From Leifsonia aquatica (lineage in GTDB: Bacteria > Actinomycetota > Actinomycetes > Actinomycetales > Microbacteriaceae): DNA of 64,000 nt. A model generated the notes under the pieces. That model saw only the letters and a list, made by a program, of their open reading frames with translations. It made no database searches and was not told the DNA's origin. The stretch lies in assembly GCF_014190775.1 (NCBI RefSeq), contig NZ_JACHVP010000001.1:930001-994000 (forward strand), given 5' to 3'. Positions 16,301 to 25,382 of the stretch are shown here, one piece after another (within the stretch, counting starts at the first letter, position 1; every line of letters starts with the position of its first letter). The translations under genes and the position numbers were made by a program.

Positions 16301-18874
16301 GTGAAGGCCATCCGTAGATTCACCGTCCGAGCCGTCCTGCCCGACACCCTCTCCGCGCTGGAGGAGCTGGCGGGCAATCTCCGCTGGTCGTGGCACGAGC
16401 CGACCAAGGAGCTCTTCGCCCGCATCTCCCCGGAGCTGTGGCACCAGGTCGAGCATGATCCGGTCGCGCTCCTCGGTTCCGTCGATCCCGGCCGCCTAGC
16501 CGAGCTCGCCGCCGACCAGGGGTACGTCGACTGGGCGAACCACACCCGCGACGAGCTGCGCGCCTACCAGCACGACCCGCGCTGGTATCAGACGCTGGGC
16601 GAGTCGGCGCCGCGGACGATCGCGTACTTCTCGCCGGAGTTCGGCATCGCCGCGGCCCTGCCGCAGTACTCGGGCGGCCTCGGCATCCTCGCCGGCGACC
16701 ACCTGAAGGCGGCCAGCGACCTCGGCGTCCCGCTGGTCGGCGTCGGCCTGTTCTACCGGTCCGGCTACTTCTCCCAGGCGATCACGCCGGACGGCTGGCA
16801 GCAGGAGACCTATCCGTCGCTCGACCCCGACGGCCTCCCGCTGAGCGTGCTGCGCACCCCGGACGGCACACCCGTCGAGATCTCCCTCGCCCTCCCGGAC
16901 GGCGTGCTGCACGCGCGGGTCTGGCAGGCGGCGGTCGGACGCGTGCGGCTGCTGCTGCTCGACACCGACATCCCCGAGAACGAGGAGCGCCTGCGCTCCG
17001 TCACCGACCGGCTGTACGGCGGGGGCGGCGAGCACCGTCTGCTGCAGGAGCTGCTGCTCGGCATCGGCGGTGTGCGCGCGCTCGAGGCGTGGTCCGAGCT
17101 GACGGGCGCTCCGGCGGCCGAGGTCTTCCACACCAACGAGGGCCACGCCGGCTTCCTCGGCCTGGAGCGCATCGCGAACCTCATCGGCGACGGTCTCAGC
17201 TTCGACGAGGCGCTGCAGGTCGTGCGCGCCGGGACGGTCTTCACGACCCACACCCCGGTCCCCGCCGGGATCGACCGGTTCGACCGGCCGCTCGTGGAGC
17301 GCTACTTCTCCACCTCCCTCCTCCCCGGCGTGGAGGTGCAGCAGGTGCTCTCCCTCGGCGCGGAGGACTACCCGGGCGGCTCGCCTGACGTCTTCAACAT
17401 GGCCGTGATGGGCATGCGGCTCGGTCAGCACGCCAACGGTGTGTCCAAGCTGCACGGCGAGGTCAGCCGGCAGATGTTCAACGGCCTCTACCCGGGCTTC
17501 GACCCGCAAGAGGTGCCGATCGACTCGGTCACCAACGGCGTGCACGCGCCGACCTGGACCGACCCGATGCTGCGCGCCCTCGCGCTGGACCGCCTCGGCA
17601 CCGACGACACCACGCACGCCGACTGGGCGAACTCCGGCGCGGTGAGCGACGGCGACCTGTGGTCCGTGCGCAACCGGATGCGCGAGCAGCTCGTGCAGGA
17701 CGCCCGCCAGCGCCTCCAGGCCGCGTGGGAGGAGCAGAACCCCGGCGGGATCGCACCCGTGTGGATGAGCGACCTCCTGGACCCGAACGTGCTCACGATC
17801 GGCTTCGCCCGGCGCGTGCCGACCTACAAGCGGCTCACGCTGATGCTGCACGACCCGCAGCGGCTGCGGAACATCCTGCTCCACGCGGAGCGACCGGTGC
17901 AGTTCGTGATCGCGGGCAAGTCGCACCCGGCCGACGACGAGGGCAAGCGCCTCATCCAGAAGCTCGTGCAGTTCGCCTCCGAGCCGGAGATCCGCGGCCG
18001 CATGGTCTTCCTGCCGGACTACGACATCGGGATGGCGCAGCTGCTCTATCCGGGCACGGACATCTGGCTGAACAACCCGCTGCGTCCGCTCGAGGCCTGC
18101 GGCACCTCCGGCATGAAGGCGGCGCTCAACGGGGCGCTCAACCTGTCGATCCTGGACGGCTGGTGGAACGAGTTCTACGACGGCGAGAACGGCTGGGCGA
18201 TCCCGTCGGCCGACGCCGCCGGCGACGGAGCGGAGCGGGACGCGCTCGAGGCCGAGGCCATGTACGACCTCATCGAGCACATCATCGCCCCGCGCTTCTA
18301 CGACCGCGACGGCGACGGCGTGCCCTCCACCTGGGTCGGCCAGATCCGGCACACCCTGTCGACCCTGTCGCCCGCGCTGAGCGCCGAGCGCATGGTGAAG
18401 GAGTACGTGGAGCGGCTCTACATCCCGGCGTCGCGCAACGAGGAGCGGCTCAGCGCGGACGGCTTCGCCGCAGCGCGCGGACTCGCCGCCTGGAAGGGCC
18501 GCGTGCGCGCGGCCTGGCCCGGCGTGAACGTCGCGCACGTCGACGCGGGAGGTGTGGACGCGGTGCCGCAGGTCGGCGACCAGCTGCACGTGCGCGCGCT
18601 CGTGCACCTGAACGGGCTGAAGCCCGAGGACGTCCAGGTGCAGGTCGTCTACGGCCGCAGCCAGGAGGGCGACGACCTCGTCGACGTGCGGCAGCAGCGC
18701 CTCGACCTCGACGACGGCGTGCCCGGCACGGACGACCCGTCCGTCGCGCACGAGTACGTCGGCACCGTCACGCTGGCCTGGGCCGGCTCGTTCGGCTACA
18801 CGGTGCGTGTGGTGCCGGTCAACGACCTCCTGCTGTCGACCGCCGAGCTCGGCCTGGTCTCGGTCGCCTCCTAG
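16301..18874 (+). CDS. glgP: Alpha-glucan (glycogen) phosphorylase
   Basis: Releases glucose-1-phosphate from the non-reducing ends of glycogen using inorganic phosphate and pyridoxal phosphate. 857 aa, matching the long actinobacterial GlgP type (GT35). The N-terminal AYFSPEFGIAAALPQYSGGL and the FHTNEGHAGFL segment are family hallmarks; the PLP lysine is Lys606 in CGTSGMKAALNG, and RRVPTYKR lies in the phosphate/substrate region. The C-terminal 150 residues form the extra beta domain of this subfamily. Divergent from glgE-glgB over a 58-bp interval, so synthesis and breakdown genes share a control region. Confidence 0.96.
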   Translation: MKAIRRFTVRAVLPDTLSALEELAGNLRWSWHEPTKELFARISPELWHQVEHDPVALLGSVDPGRLAELAADQGYVDWANHTRDELRAYQHDPRWYQTLGESAPRTIAYFSPEFGIAAALPQYSGGLGILAGDHLKAASDLGVPLVGVGLFYRSGYFSQAITPDGWQQETYPSLDPDGLPLSVLRTPDGTPVEISLALPDGVLHARVWQAAVGRVRLLLLDTDIPENEERLRSVTDRLYGGGGEHRLLQELLLGIGGVRALEAWSELTGAPAAEVFHTNEGHAGFLGLERIANLIGDGLSFDEALQVVRAGTVFTTHTPVPAGIDRFDRPLVERYFSTSLLPGVEVQQVLSLGAEDYPGGSPDVFNMAVMGMRLGQHANGVSKLHGEVSRQMFNGLYPGFDPQEVPIDSVTNGVHAPTWTDPMLRALALDRLGTDDTTHADWANSGAVSDGDLWSVRNRMREQLVQDARQRLQAAWEEQNPGGIAPVWMSDLLDPNVLTIGFARRVPTYKRLTLMLHDPQRLRNILLHAERPVQFVIAGKSHPADDEGKRLIQKLVQFASEPEIRGRMVFLPDYDIGMAQLLYPGTDIWLNNPLRPLEACGTSGMKAALNGALNLSILDGWWNEFYDGENGWAIPSADAAGDGAERDALEAEAMYDLIEHIIAPRFYDRDGDGVPSTWVGQIRHTLSTLSPALSAERMVKEYVERLYIPASRNEERLSADGFAAARGLAAWKGRVRAAWPGVNVAHVDAGGVDAVPQVGDQLHVRALVHLNGLKPEDVQVQVVYGRSQEGDDLVDVRQQRLDLDDGVPGTDDPSVAHEYVGTVTLAWAGSFGYTVRVVPVNDLLLSTAELGLVSVAS

Positions 18875-18891
18875 GGCCTCCAGACCCCGCG

Positions 18892-18949
18892 CGAGGTTCA
18901 CGTCGTGGCGCTCATCGGAGCCCGAATGAGCGCCACGACGTGAACCTCG
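18892..18949. terminator. Long perfect hairpin between convergent genes
   Basis: Two 24-nt arms (18892-18915 and 18926-18949) are exact reverse complements around a 10-nt loop. The element lies between the glgP stop and the stop of the convergent amine-oxidase operon and has no U-tract on either side. It can serve as a bidirectional terminator of the I-shaped kind or as an RNA-stabilising structure. Confidence 0.7.
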
Positions 18950-18950
18950 G

Positions 18951-19484
18951 CTAGGCGGCGAGCAGGGGTAGCGCCATGAGGGCGACGGAGGCCGCTCCCA
19001 GAGCGGCCTCGGCACGCGGCAGCGGCGGGAGACCGCGGCGCAGGGCGACGGCTCCCGAGGCGAACGCGAACACCATCGCGGCCACCCCGAGCAGCAGCAC
19101 CACGGGGAGGCCGTGGCCGGCGTGCGCCTCGCCTCCCGTGGCGTGGTGGCCGGAACCGACCACGATCAGTCCGGCCATCAGCACCGCCTGCAGCGAGCGG
19201 TGGACGGCCATCGCGCGCACCGGGTGGTCGCTCGGCCCGCCGGCCGTCGGACGCGGCCGCAGCCGTTGCCGCAGGGCCGTCGCGAGGGCGAGCGCGACGA
19301 GCAGCGCCGCCCACACGACCGGCGCGAGAACCGGCCGGGGGAGCAGCATCGTGTCGGCCATCGCGGCGAGCATCGCCAGCATCCCGAGCCACGCCAGCGG
19401 GGAGCGGCGGTCGGCGCCCCCGGCGACGCAGCATGCTCCCAGCGTCGCCGGGAGCATGCTGCCGAGGTGGAGGGCCTCGATCAT
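18951..19484 (-). CDS. Membrane protein coupled to amine oxidase
   Basis: 177-residue protein of unknown function with about five hydrophobic segments (AWLGMLAMLAAMADTMLL, WAALLVALALATAL, SLQAVLMAGLIVVGSG, LPVVLLLGVAAMVFAFASG and a final Ala/Leu-rich helix) and His-containing loops (SGHHATGGEAHAGHG). Its ATG overlaps the amine oxidase stop (ATGA), so it is translationally coupled to that gene. The His-rich loop next to a copper enzyme hints at metal handling, but this is inference. Last gene of the permease-oxidase operon. Confidence 0.8.
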   Translation of the reverse strand: MIEALHLGSMLPATLGACCVAGGADRRSPLAWLGMLAMLAAMADTMLLPRPVLAPVVWAALLVALALATALRQRLRPRPTAGGPSDHPVRAMAVHRSLQAVLMAGLIVVGSGHHATGGEAHAGHGLPVVLLLGVAAMVFAFASGAVALRRGLPPLPRAEAALGAASVALMALPLLAA

Positions 19485-21484
19485 CCGTGGTGCGAGTGGT
19501 CGCCGTGCGCGTGGTGGCCGTGCTCGTGATGGCCGGGCGCGCAGTGCGCCGGCTCCGCGGCGGGCACGTTGAGGGCGGGGTTGCGGCCGAAGAAGCCGTA
19601 CGGCTTCAGCGTGAACTTGGCGTAGTCCACCGGCATCACCGGCCAGTCCTCGACCCGCGGGAAGTGGGTCGGTCCGAACGTGTGCCAGAGCACGATGTCC
19701 TCGCCGTCCAGCGGCCGGTCGGCCGCCATGTACGCCGGGAGGCCGTCGCCGCCCGGGTTCTGGTTGACGAACTCGCCCGCGGGGTAGCGCTCGTCGCTCG
19801 CGTACTGCGTCACCCAGACCTGCTTGGTCGTGAACGCGGCGCGGGCCGTGACCGTCGCCGAGGGGTCGGCCATCAGCGTCGGGTTCTGCTCGGCGTGGAG
19901 CACGTAACCGGTCGGCTGCCCGAGCCGGTTGGTCTTCTCGGTGTTGACGATGTGCCAGGTGCGGCCGACGGACGCGTCGGCGTCGCGGGCGCCCTCCGCC
20001 TCGCTCGCGATGCGGGTCGCCCGCTTGGTGAAGGCGTTCCCGTACGGGTTCGCGGCGCTGATCGGGAGGCGGACCGCATCCACCTCCTCGACCGCGTTCG
20101 CCAGCCCGTCCACCATCATGTCGAGCCGCGCCGAGAACAGGTGCTGGTGGTACGGGGCGCCGAGGCCGGGCGCGACCTCGCTGGCGGTCTGCGTCCCCTC
20201 CACGTACGCGGAGGTGAACAGGATGCCGGTGAGCTTGGCCTCGCACTCGATCGTGCCGTCGAGGTACAGGTACCAGTAGAAGCCGTAGTCGTAGTTGCCG
20301 ACGGTGGTGAAGAACGAGATCACCAGCCGCCGCGACCGCCGCACCTCGTTGGCGGAGGTGAACATGTCGGTGTGCTTCCAGAGCGTGCCGTAGTCCTCCT
20401 CGTGCATGCAGATCGCGTTGGAGACGGTCTTCGGCCGGCCGAACTCGTCCGCCATCACCGCGTCGAAGTAGCGGATCTCGCCGAGGCAGTCGCAGCCGAG
20501 CGTCAGGGAGTTGGCGAACCGGCCGAACAGGTACTCGCCCGTGTCGAAGTAGTTCTGCCAGTAGCGGGTGGGGGACGGGTCGGCGTACGGCACCACCATC
20601 TCGGCGATGGAGGCGCGGTAGATGACGGGACGCACCGCGCCGTCCTGATCCGGATCGGCGAAGGCGAGGTCGCGCAGGATGAGTCCCTCGCGGGCGTCGA
20701 AGCCGAGCGAGAACGACCAGTTCGCCCAGGTGACGGTGTCCCCGTCGACCGCGAAGCTCGGGCCCTCGGGCTGGGTGATGGAGATCGGCTTGAGCGTGTC
20801 CAGCGGTGCGGGGCGTTCGGACTCCAGGTGGAAGTTGCCCGGCTCCTCGGGCACGGGGTGCTCCGCAGCATCCACGACCTGCGTCACCTCGCGGGCGATC
20901 ATGTCGACGTACGCGCACAGGCCGTCGACGGGGTGCGCCCAGGGGTGGTCCTCGGCGTGGTCCATCCGGAAGGCGAAGACGCGGATGATCCGGCGGCCCT
21001 CCTCGCCCGGGATGTCGTACGAGCCGGGCGAGAGGGGCGCGTACACGACCTGCTCGGCCGTGAGCCCGCGCTTCTCGAGGGCGGCCAGCCAACGGGGGTC
21101 GGCGACGAGGATGCCGCCGATCGCCTCGAACTCCTCCTCGAGGATGGGCACCTGACCGCGCTCGCCGTCGATGGGGACGAGGGCGACGACCTCCCCGCGC
21201 GTCAGGGACACGGCGGCGTCGGTGCTCTCGCCGGTGGCGACGTCGAGCAGGAGGAGGCGCGCCTCGCGGTCGGGAGCCGGGGCCGTGCCGGCGCGGGCGG
21301 CCAGCACGTCGGCCTTGTCGGGCTCCAGGAGGCCGACGTAGACGAAGCGCGCGGAGTCCGTCACCGCTCCGGCGTCGCGGAGGATGCGTGCCGCGGTCTC
21401 GATCTCTGCGGCGGTCAGGCTGGAGAGCGGGCCGGTGGCGGCCGTCTCGTCGGCGGGCAGGGTCAGGGGAAGCTCGGTGGTCAT
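19481..21484 (-). CDS. Copper-containing primary-amine oxidase
   Basis: Oxidises primary amines to aldehydes, releasing ammonia and hydrogen peroxide, with copper and topaquinone. 667 aa, normal length. The cofactor site is VGNYDYG with Tyr398 as the topaquinone precursor; YHQHLF (His446 and His448) gives two copper ligands, and HTFGPTHFPR near the C-terminus supplies the third. YADPSP contains the probable catalytic Asp region. An unusual His-rich tail (HHEHGHHAHGDHSHHG) could bind or buffer copper. There is no signal peptide, so the enzyme is cytoplasmic. It is 13 nt downstream of a permease gene and has AGGAG 10 nt before its ATG. Arthrobacter phenylethylamine and histamine oxidases are the best characterised relatives. 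Confidence 0.95.
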   Translation of the reverse strand: MTTELPLTLPADETAATGPLSSLTAAEIETAARILRDAGAVTDSARFVYVGLLEPDKADVLAARAGTAPAPDREARLLLLDVATGESTDAAVSLTRGEVVALVPIDGERGQVPILEEEFEAIGGILVADPRWLAALEKRGLTAEQVVYAPLSPGSYDIPGEEGRRIIRVFAFRMDHAEDHPWAHPVDGLCAYVDMIAREVTQVVDAAEHPVPEEPGNFHLESERPAPLDTLKPISITQPEGPSFAVDGDTVTWANWSFSLGFDAREGLILRDLAFADPDQDGAVRPVIYRASIAEMVVPYADPSPTRYWQNYFDTGEYLFGRFANSLTLGCDCLGEIRYFDAVMADEFGRPKTVSNAICMHEEDYGTLWKHTDMFTSANEVRRSRRLVISFFTTVGNYDYGFYWYLYLDGTIECEAKLTGILFTSAYVEGTQTASEVAPGLGAPYHQHLFSARLDMMVDGLANAVEEVDAVRLPISAANPYGNAFTKRATRIASEAEGARDADASVGRTWHIVNTEKTNRLGQPTGYVLHAEQNPTLMADPSATVTARAAFTTKQVWVTQYASDERYPAGEFVNQNPGGDGLPAYMAADRPLDGEDIVLWHTFGPTHFPRVEDWPVMPVDYAKFTLKPYGFFGRNPALNVPAAEPAHCAPGHHEHGHHAHGDHSHHG

Positions 21485-21497
21485 GGTGCTACGTCTC

Positions 21498-23000
21498 CTA
21501 GGCGCTGATGGTGTCGATGATGTTCTCGTAGGCGTCGCGCTTGCTGCGGCGCAGGACGAGGGCCTGCACCACGCCGATCACCGGGAAGGCGAGCATGGCG
21601 GCGAAGAAGGCGAGCGAGAGCGGACCCAGCACCGGCGTGCCCTGCGCATCCACGTCGCCGATGAGGAGGGGGAAGTTGTCGACGATGATGGCCGTCACGC
21701 CCACCAGGCCGATCAGCCCGATGACGGGCGCGATCACGGTGCGCCACGGTCCCGCGCCCGTCTTGGTGCGGGCGAAGTAGACGATCACCGCGAGACAGGT
21801 CAGCGCCATCAGCACCACGATCGCCAGCGTCGCGATGCCGCTGAACCAGGTGAAGACCTGCAGCACCGGGTCGAGGTGGAACAGCGCGAACATGCCGATC
21901 AGGACGGCGGCCGTCACGGTCTGCACCAGCGACGAGATGTACGGGGAGGCGTGGGTGCCGTGCACGCGGCCGAGCCGGGCCGGGAGCACCGACGCGTTCG
22001 ACATCGAGTGCTGGTAGCGGGTGACGACGTTGTGGAACGACAGGACGCAGGCGAACAGGCTCGTGATCAGCAGCACGTTCACGATGACCCCGCCCACGGA
22101 GCCGAGGTAGTGCACGGCGGTGTTGACGATGAAGCCGCCGGTGTCCTTCGCCACCACGTCCACGATCTGTGCAGGGCCCCAGCCCATCACGAGCGCCCAG
22201 GAGGCGAACGTGTAGAAGACGCCGATCGCGATGACCGCGATGTAGGTCGCCCGCGGGATGGTCTTCTCCGGCTCCTTCGCCTCGTCGCGGAAGATGGCGG
22301 TCGACTCGAACCCGATGAACCCGGCGAGCGCGAACATGAGCCCGATGCCCGGGGAGCCCGAGAGCACGGTGCTCGGCTCGAACGGGGTGAGCGACAGCCC
22401 GTCCGCGCCGCCCGTGCCGATGATCACGACGCTCAGCACGATCACGATGCCGACCTCCGCGATCAGCAGCACGCCCAGCACCCGCGAGCTCAGCTCGATG
22501 TGGCGGTACCCGAGCACGCCCACGAGCGCGATCATCGCCAGGGAGTACACGTACCAGGGGAGGTCCGGCCCGTGCAGCGCGACGACCGACGACTCGAGCG
22601 TCGCCCCCAGGTAGCCGTACACCGCCACCTGTACGGTCGTGTACGTCAGCAGCGCCAGGTATGCCGCCGCCAGTCCGAGCGGCCGCCCCATCCCGTACCC
22701 GACGTACGTGAAGAACGCGCCGGGCTTCGGGATGAATCGGCTCATCGCGCTCAGCCCCACCGCGAAGAACAACAGGATGATCGCCCCGATCGCGAACATG
22801 CTCGGCACCCCCGCCCCATTGCCGAGCAGGACCGCGACCGGGAAGCCGCCGCCGATCACCGTGAGCGGAGCCGCCGCGGCGACCACCATGAAGACGATGG
22901 AGCCGACGCCGAGCCGGCCCGACAGCTGACGCGACGCGCCTGCGCCGCGGAGCGCGAGCGGATCGCCGAGCAGAGCCTGCGGCTCCTGTGCTGCGGTCAT
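21498..23000 (-). CDS. APC-family amino acid/amine permease
   Basis: 500-residue transporter with about twelve transmembrane helices. The first helix region GSIVFMVVAAAAPLTVIGGG and GLMFALAGFIGFESTAIFRDEA (helix 6, with the FES motif and E/K charge cluster) place it in the amino acid-polyamine-organocation superfamily. ATG at 23000 has GGAGG 5 nt upstream; the ORF could be extended upstream but only into non-homologous Arg-rich sequence. As first gene of the operon with the amine oxidase it most likely imports the amine substrate. Divergent from a second APC gene. Confidence 0.92.
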   Translation of the reverse strand: MTAAQEPQALLGDPLALRGAGASRQLSGRLGVGSIVFMVVAAAAPLTVIGGGFPVAVLLGNGAGVPSMFAIGAIILLFFAVGLSAMSRFIPKPGAFFTYVGYGMGRPLGLAAAYLALLTYTTVQVAVYGYLGATLESSVVALHGPDLPWYVYSLAMIALVGVLGYRHIELSSRVLGVLLIAEVGIVIVLSVVIIGTGGADGLSLTPFEPSTVLSGSPGIGLMFALAGFIGFESTAIFRDEAKEPEKTIPRATYIAVIAIGVFYTFASWALVMGWGPAQIVDVVAKDTGGFIVNTAVHYLGSVGGVIVNVLLITSLFACVLSFHNVVTRYQHSMSNASVLPARLGRVHGTHASPYISSLVQTVTAAVLIGMFALFHLDPVLQVFTWFSGIATLAIVVLMALTCLAVIVYFARTKTGAGPWRTVIAPVIGLIGLVGVTAIIVDNFPLLIGDVDAQGTPVLGPLSLAFFAAMLAFPVIGVVQALVLRRSKRDAYENIIDTISA

Positions 23001-23174
23001 GAGTTCCTCCAAGGAGACGGGAAAGGGGATGGTGCGGCCAGTCTCACGACACGGTGTTGCGCCGCCGTTCCGCACGCGTGAAGAGTCGGCGCTCGCCGAA
23101 TGGGACGACCTGTGTCGCATTCGCCGGTCACGATCCCGTGACGCGGCCGAAACCGGGACGCAACACACGCGACG

Positions 23175-23180
23175 TAGCCT
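23175..23180 (+). promoter_or_regulatory. -10 box for the 23200 permease gene
   Basis: TAGCCT lies 19 nt before the GTG; the short leader contains GAGGAG (23188-23193). The 199-nt region 23001-23199 between the two divergent transporter operons is the natural place for operators of the IclR-type regulator, but I could not define an inverted repeat there with confidence. Confidence 0.35.
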
Positions 23181-23199
23181 CGCGAGCGAGGAGCACCCC

Positions 23200-24699
23200 G
23201 TGACAGCACACCCACCCGTGACGGCCCTGAGCCGGGCGATCGCCGATCCGCGGCCGGTCGACGGCCTGCCCGCGCGCTCGCCCCTGGCCGGGCTCGACCG
23301 CCGCAGCCTCGGCTTCGTGGATGTGCTCGCCCAGTCGGTCGGCGCGGTGGCGCCCTCGGCGGCGGCCGCGACCTGTCCGGTGCTGGTGGCGGCGCGCGCG
23401 GGGTCGGGAACGCTGCTGGCGTTCCTGCTCGCGGCCGTGCTGATGGCCCTCGTCGCGTACGCCGTCAACCAGTTCACGCGACGCATGGCCGCCACGGGAT
23501 CCCTGTACACGTTCGCCGCACGCGGGCTCGGGGTGCGCGCGGGCTTCGCGACCAGCGCCGCGATGCTGGTCGGCTACGGGTTCGTCGCGATGTTCGCCCT
23601 CCTGGGGGCGGCGTACTACTCGCTCACCCTCCTCTCCCACGCGTCGCCGGGCCTGGCCGGCTCGCGCGGGCTCGTCCTCCTGCTCCTCGTCGGGTTCGGG
23701 GCGCTCTGCCTGCTCGTCCTGTGGCGGGGGATCCGCCTCTCCACGCGTGTCACGCTCGTCATCGAGCTGCTCTCGATCGCCGCCATCCTCGTGTTGATCG
23801 CCGTGCTGCTCGTGCGCGTGCCGGGATCGTCGTTCTGGAACGTCGCCCTGCCGCGCGACGTCGGCCTCCCGCAGCTGGCGGCCGGGACGACGGTGGCGGT
23901 GACCGCCTTCGTCGGCTTCGAGAGCGCGGCGACGCTCGGAGCGGAGTCCCGGCGGCCGTTCGCCACCATCCCGCGCACCATCCGCTGGACCGTCATCGCA
24001 GCTGGTGTGCTCTACCTGCTCTCCGCCTACACGCAGCTCGCAGGCTTCGACGCCCTGGGCGGAGACCTCGCCGGCAGCGACAGCCCCGTCAACGACCTCG
24101 CCGCCCGCGCCGGAGTCGAATGGATCGGGCTCCTGCTGGATGCAGCACTCGCCTGCTCCTTCCTCGCCTGCGCACTGGCCTCCACCACGGCCCTCGCCCG
24201 CGTGCTGTTCTCCCTCGGGCGCGAGGGCATCGCGCCGCGCGCCCTCGGCCGCACCCACCGCCGCTTCCGCACCCCGCACATCGCGCTCGCCGTGGGACTG
24301 GCGGCCGAGGTGGCCGTACCGGCGGTGCTCGTCGCCTCGGGGATGGGCGCTTGGCAGGCCATGGGCGTGATCGTCGTCTGCGCGGCCGCCGGCTACATGA
24401 CCGCCTACGCGCTGGTGTGCGTCGCGACGCCGTTCTTCCTGCGCCGGATCGGAGAACTCACGATCGGCCCGGCCGTCGCCGCGGGGATCGCCGCCGCCGG
24501 GCTGATCGCCGCGCTCGGGCTGGACCTGTGGCTCGAGGTCTCGGGAACGCGCTGGCTCGCCGTGGTGCTGCTCGCCGCGGTGGCGGCGATCGCGGCGATC
24601 CTCTACCTGCTCTGCCGCAGGCGCCGGGCGGACGCCCTGGGGCGGATCGGCCTCTACGACGAACCGACGACGGGGGACGTGCTCGGCGGCGCGCCATGA
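23200..24699 (+). CDS. APC-family permease
   Basis: 499-residue transporter with about twelve hydrophobic helices; FVGFESAATLGAESRRP is the helix 6 signature of the APC superfamily. A 45-residue cytoplasmic N-terminus precedes the first helix. GTG at 23200 has GAGGAG 6 nt upstream. It overlaps the downstream regulator gene by ATGA, so transporter and regulator are made together. It is only distantly similar by eye to the permease across the divergent region, so the two may import different amines. Confidence 0.9.
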   Translation: MTAHPPVTALSRAIADPRPVDGLPARSPLAGLDRRSLGFVDVLAQSVGAVAPSAAAATCPVLVAARAGSGTLLAFLLAAVLMALVAYAVNQFTRRMAATGSLYTFAARGLGVRAGFATSAAMLVGYGFVAMFALLGAAYYSLTLLSHASPGLAGSRGLVLLLLVGFGALCLLVLWRGIRLSTRVTLVIELLSIAAILVLIAVLLVRVPGSSFWNVALPRDVGLPQLAAGTTVAVTAFVGFESAATLGAESRRPFATIPRTIRWTVIAAGVLYLLSAYTQLAGFDALGGDLAGSDSPVNDLAARAGVEWIGLLLDAALACSFLACALASTTALARVLFSLGREGIAPRALGRTHRRFRTPHIALAVGLAAEVAVPAVLVASGMGAWQAMGVIVVCAAAGYMTAYALVCVATPFFLRRIGELTIGPAVAAGIAAAGLIAALGLDLWLEVSGTRWLAVVLLAAVAAIAAILYLLCRRRRADALGRIGLYDEPTTGDVLGGAP

Positions 24700-25370
24700 A
24701 CGCCATCCCGGAGCTGAGCGGGCGGCAGCCCGGCGCGGTGCACAGCGCCCTCGCCGTGCTGGAGGAGGTCGCGCGCTCCGGGCCCGGGATCACGGCGCAG
24801 CAGATCTCCGTGCGGCTCGGCCTGCCGCGCGCCACGGCGTACCGCCTCCTCAACCTCCTGGTGCAGGACGAGTACCTGGTGCGGATGCCCGACCTCCGCG
24901 GCTTCGCCCTCGGCCGCAAGGTCGCCGAGCTGGCGGACGTGGCCCAGGCCCAGGATGCCGCGGCGACGGCGCGGGAGGCCGTCACCGACCTGCGCACTCA
25001 CATCCGCGGCGGCGTGCATCTCGCGGTCTACCGGGAGGGACGGGTCGTCCCGGTCGACGTCGACCCCGACTTCCCGCTCTCGGACCCCAAGCGGATCGGG
25101 AGCGACCTCAGCGTCTCCGCGCTGGGCCGCCTGCTGCTGGCGGAGCAGGCGGCGCGCACCGTCCCGTCGCCCACGCGCTACGCCACGCAGGAGGGGGAGC
25201 TGACGCCCGGCTTCGGCTGCCTGGCCGTCCCCGTGCGCGGCGAGGACGACCGCCTCATCGCGGGCCTCGCTCTGGCCCTCCCGGCCGCGCGCCTCGCGGA
25301 CCGCGACGGTCTGGTCTCGCTGGTCGCCGACACGGCGATCCGGCTGGGGTCGCTGCTGCAGCGGGTGTGA
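24696..25370 (+). CDS. IclR-family transcriptional regulator
   Basis: 224 residues. An N-terminal winged helix-turn-helix (GITAQQISVRLGLPRATAYR, then LLNLLVQDEYLVR) is followed by the IclR linker (GFALGRKVAELADVA) and an effector-binding domain of about 140 residues (GGVHLAVYREG, SALGRLLLAEQ, GFGCLAVPVRGED). The effector is expected to be a small molecule. Position after a permease and divergent from the amine oxidase operon suggests it controls amine uptake and oxidation. ATG overlaps the permease stop. Confidence 0.9.
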   Translation: MNAIPELSGRQPGAVHSALAVLEEVARSGPGITAQQISVRLGLPRATAYRLLNLLVQDEYLVRMPDLRGFALGRKVAELADVAQAQDAAATAREAVTDLRTHIRGGVHLAVYREGRVVPVDVDPDFPLSDPKRIGSDLSVSALGRLLLAEQAARTVPSPTRYATQEGELTPGFGCLAVPVRGEDDRLIAGLALALPAARLADRDGLVSLVADTAIRLGSLLQRV

Positions 25371-25382
25371 CGGTTCGCGGCG

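Noticed and set aside
18898-19434. 178-aa Arg/Ala-rich minus-strand ORF overlapping the membrane protein gene
   Set aside because: A frame shadow of the coupled membrane protein, with no start context and a low-complexity composition.
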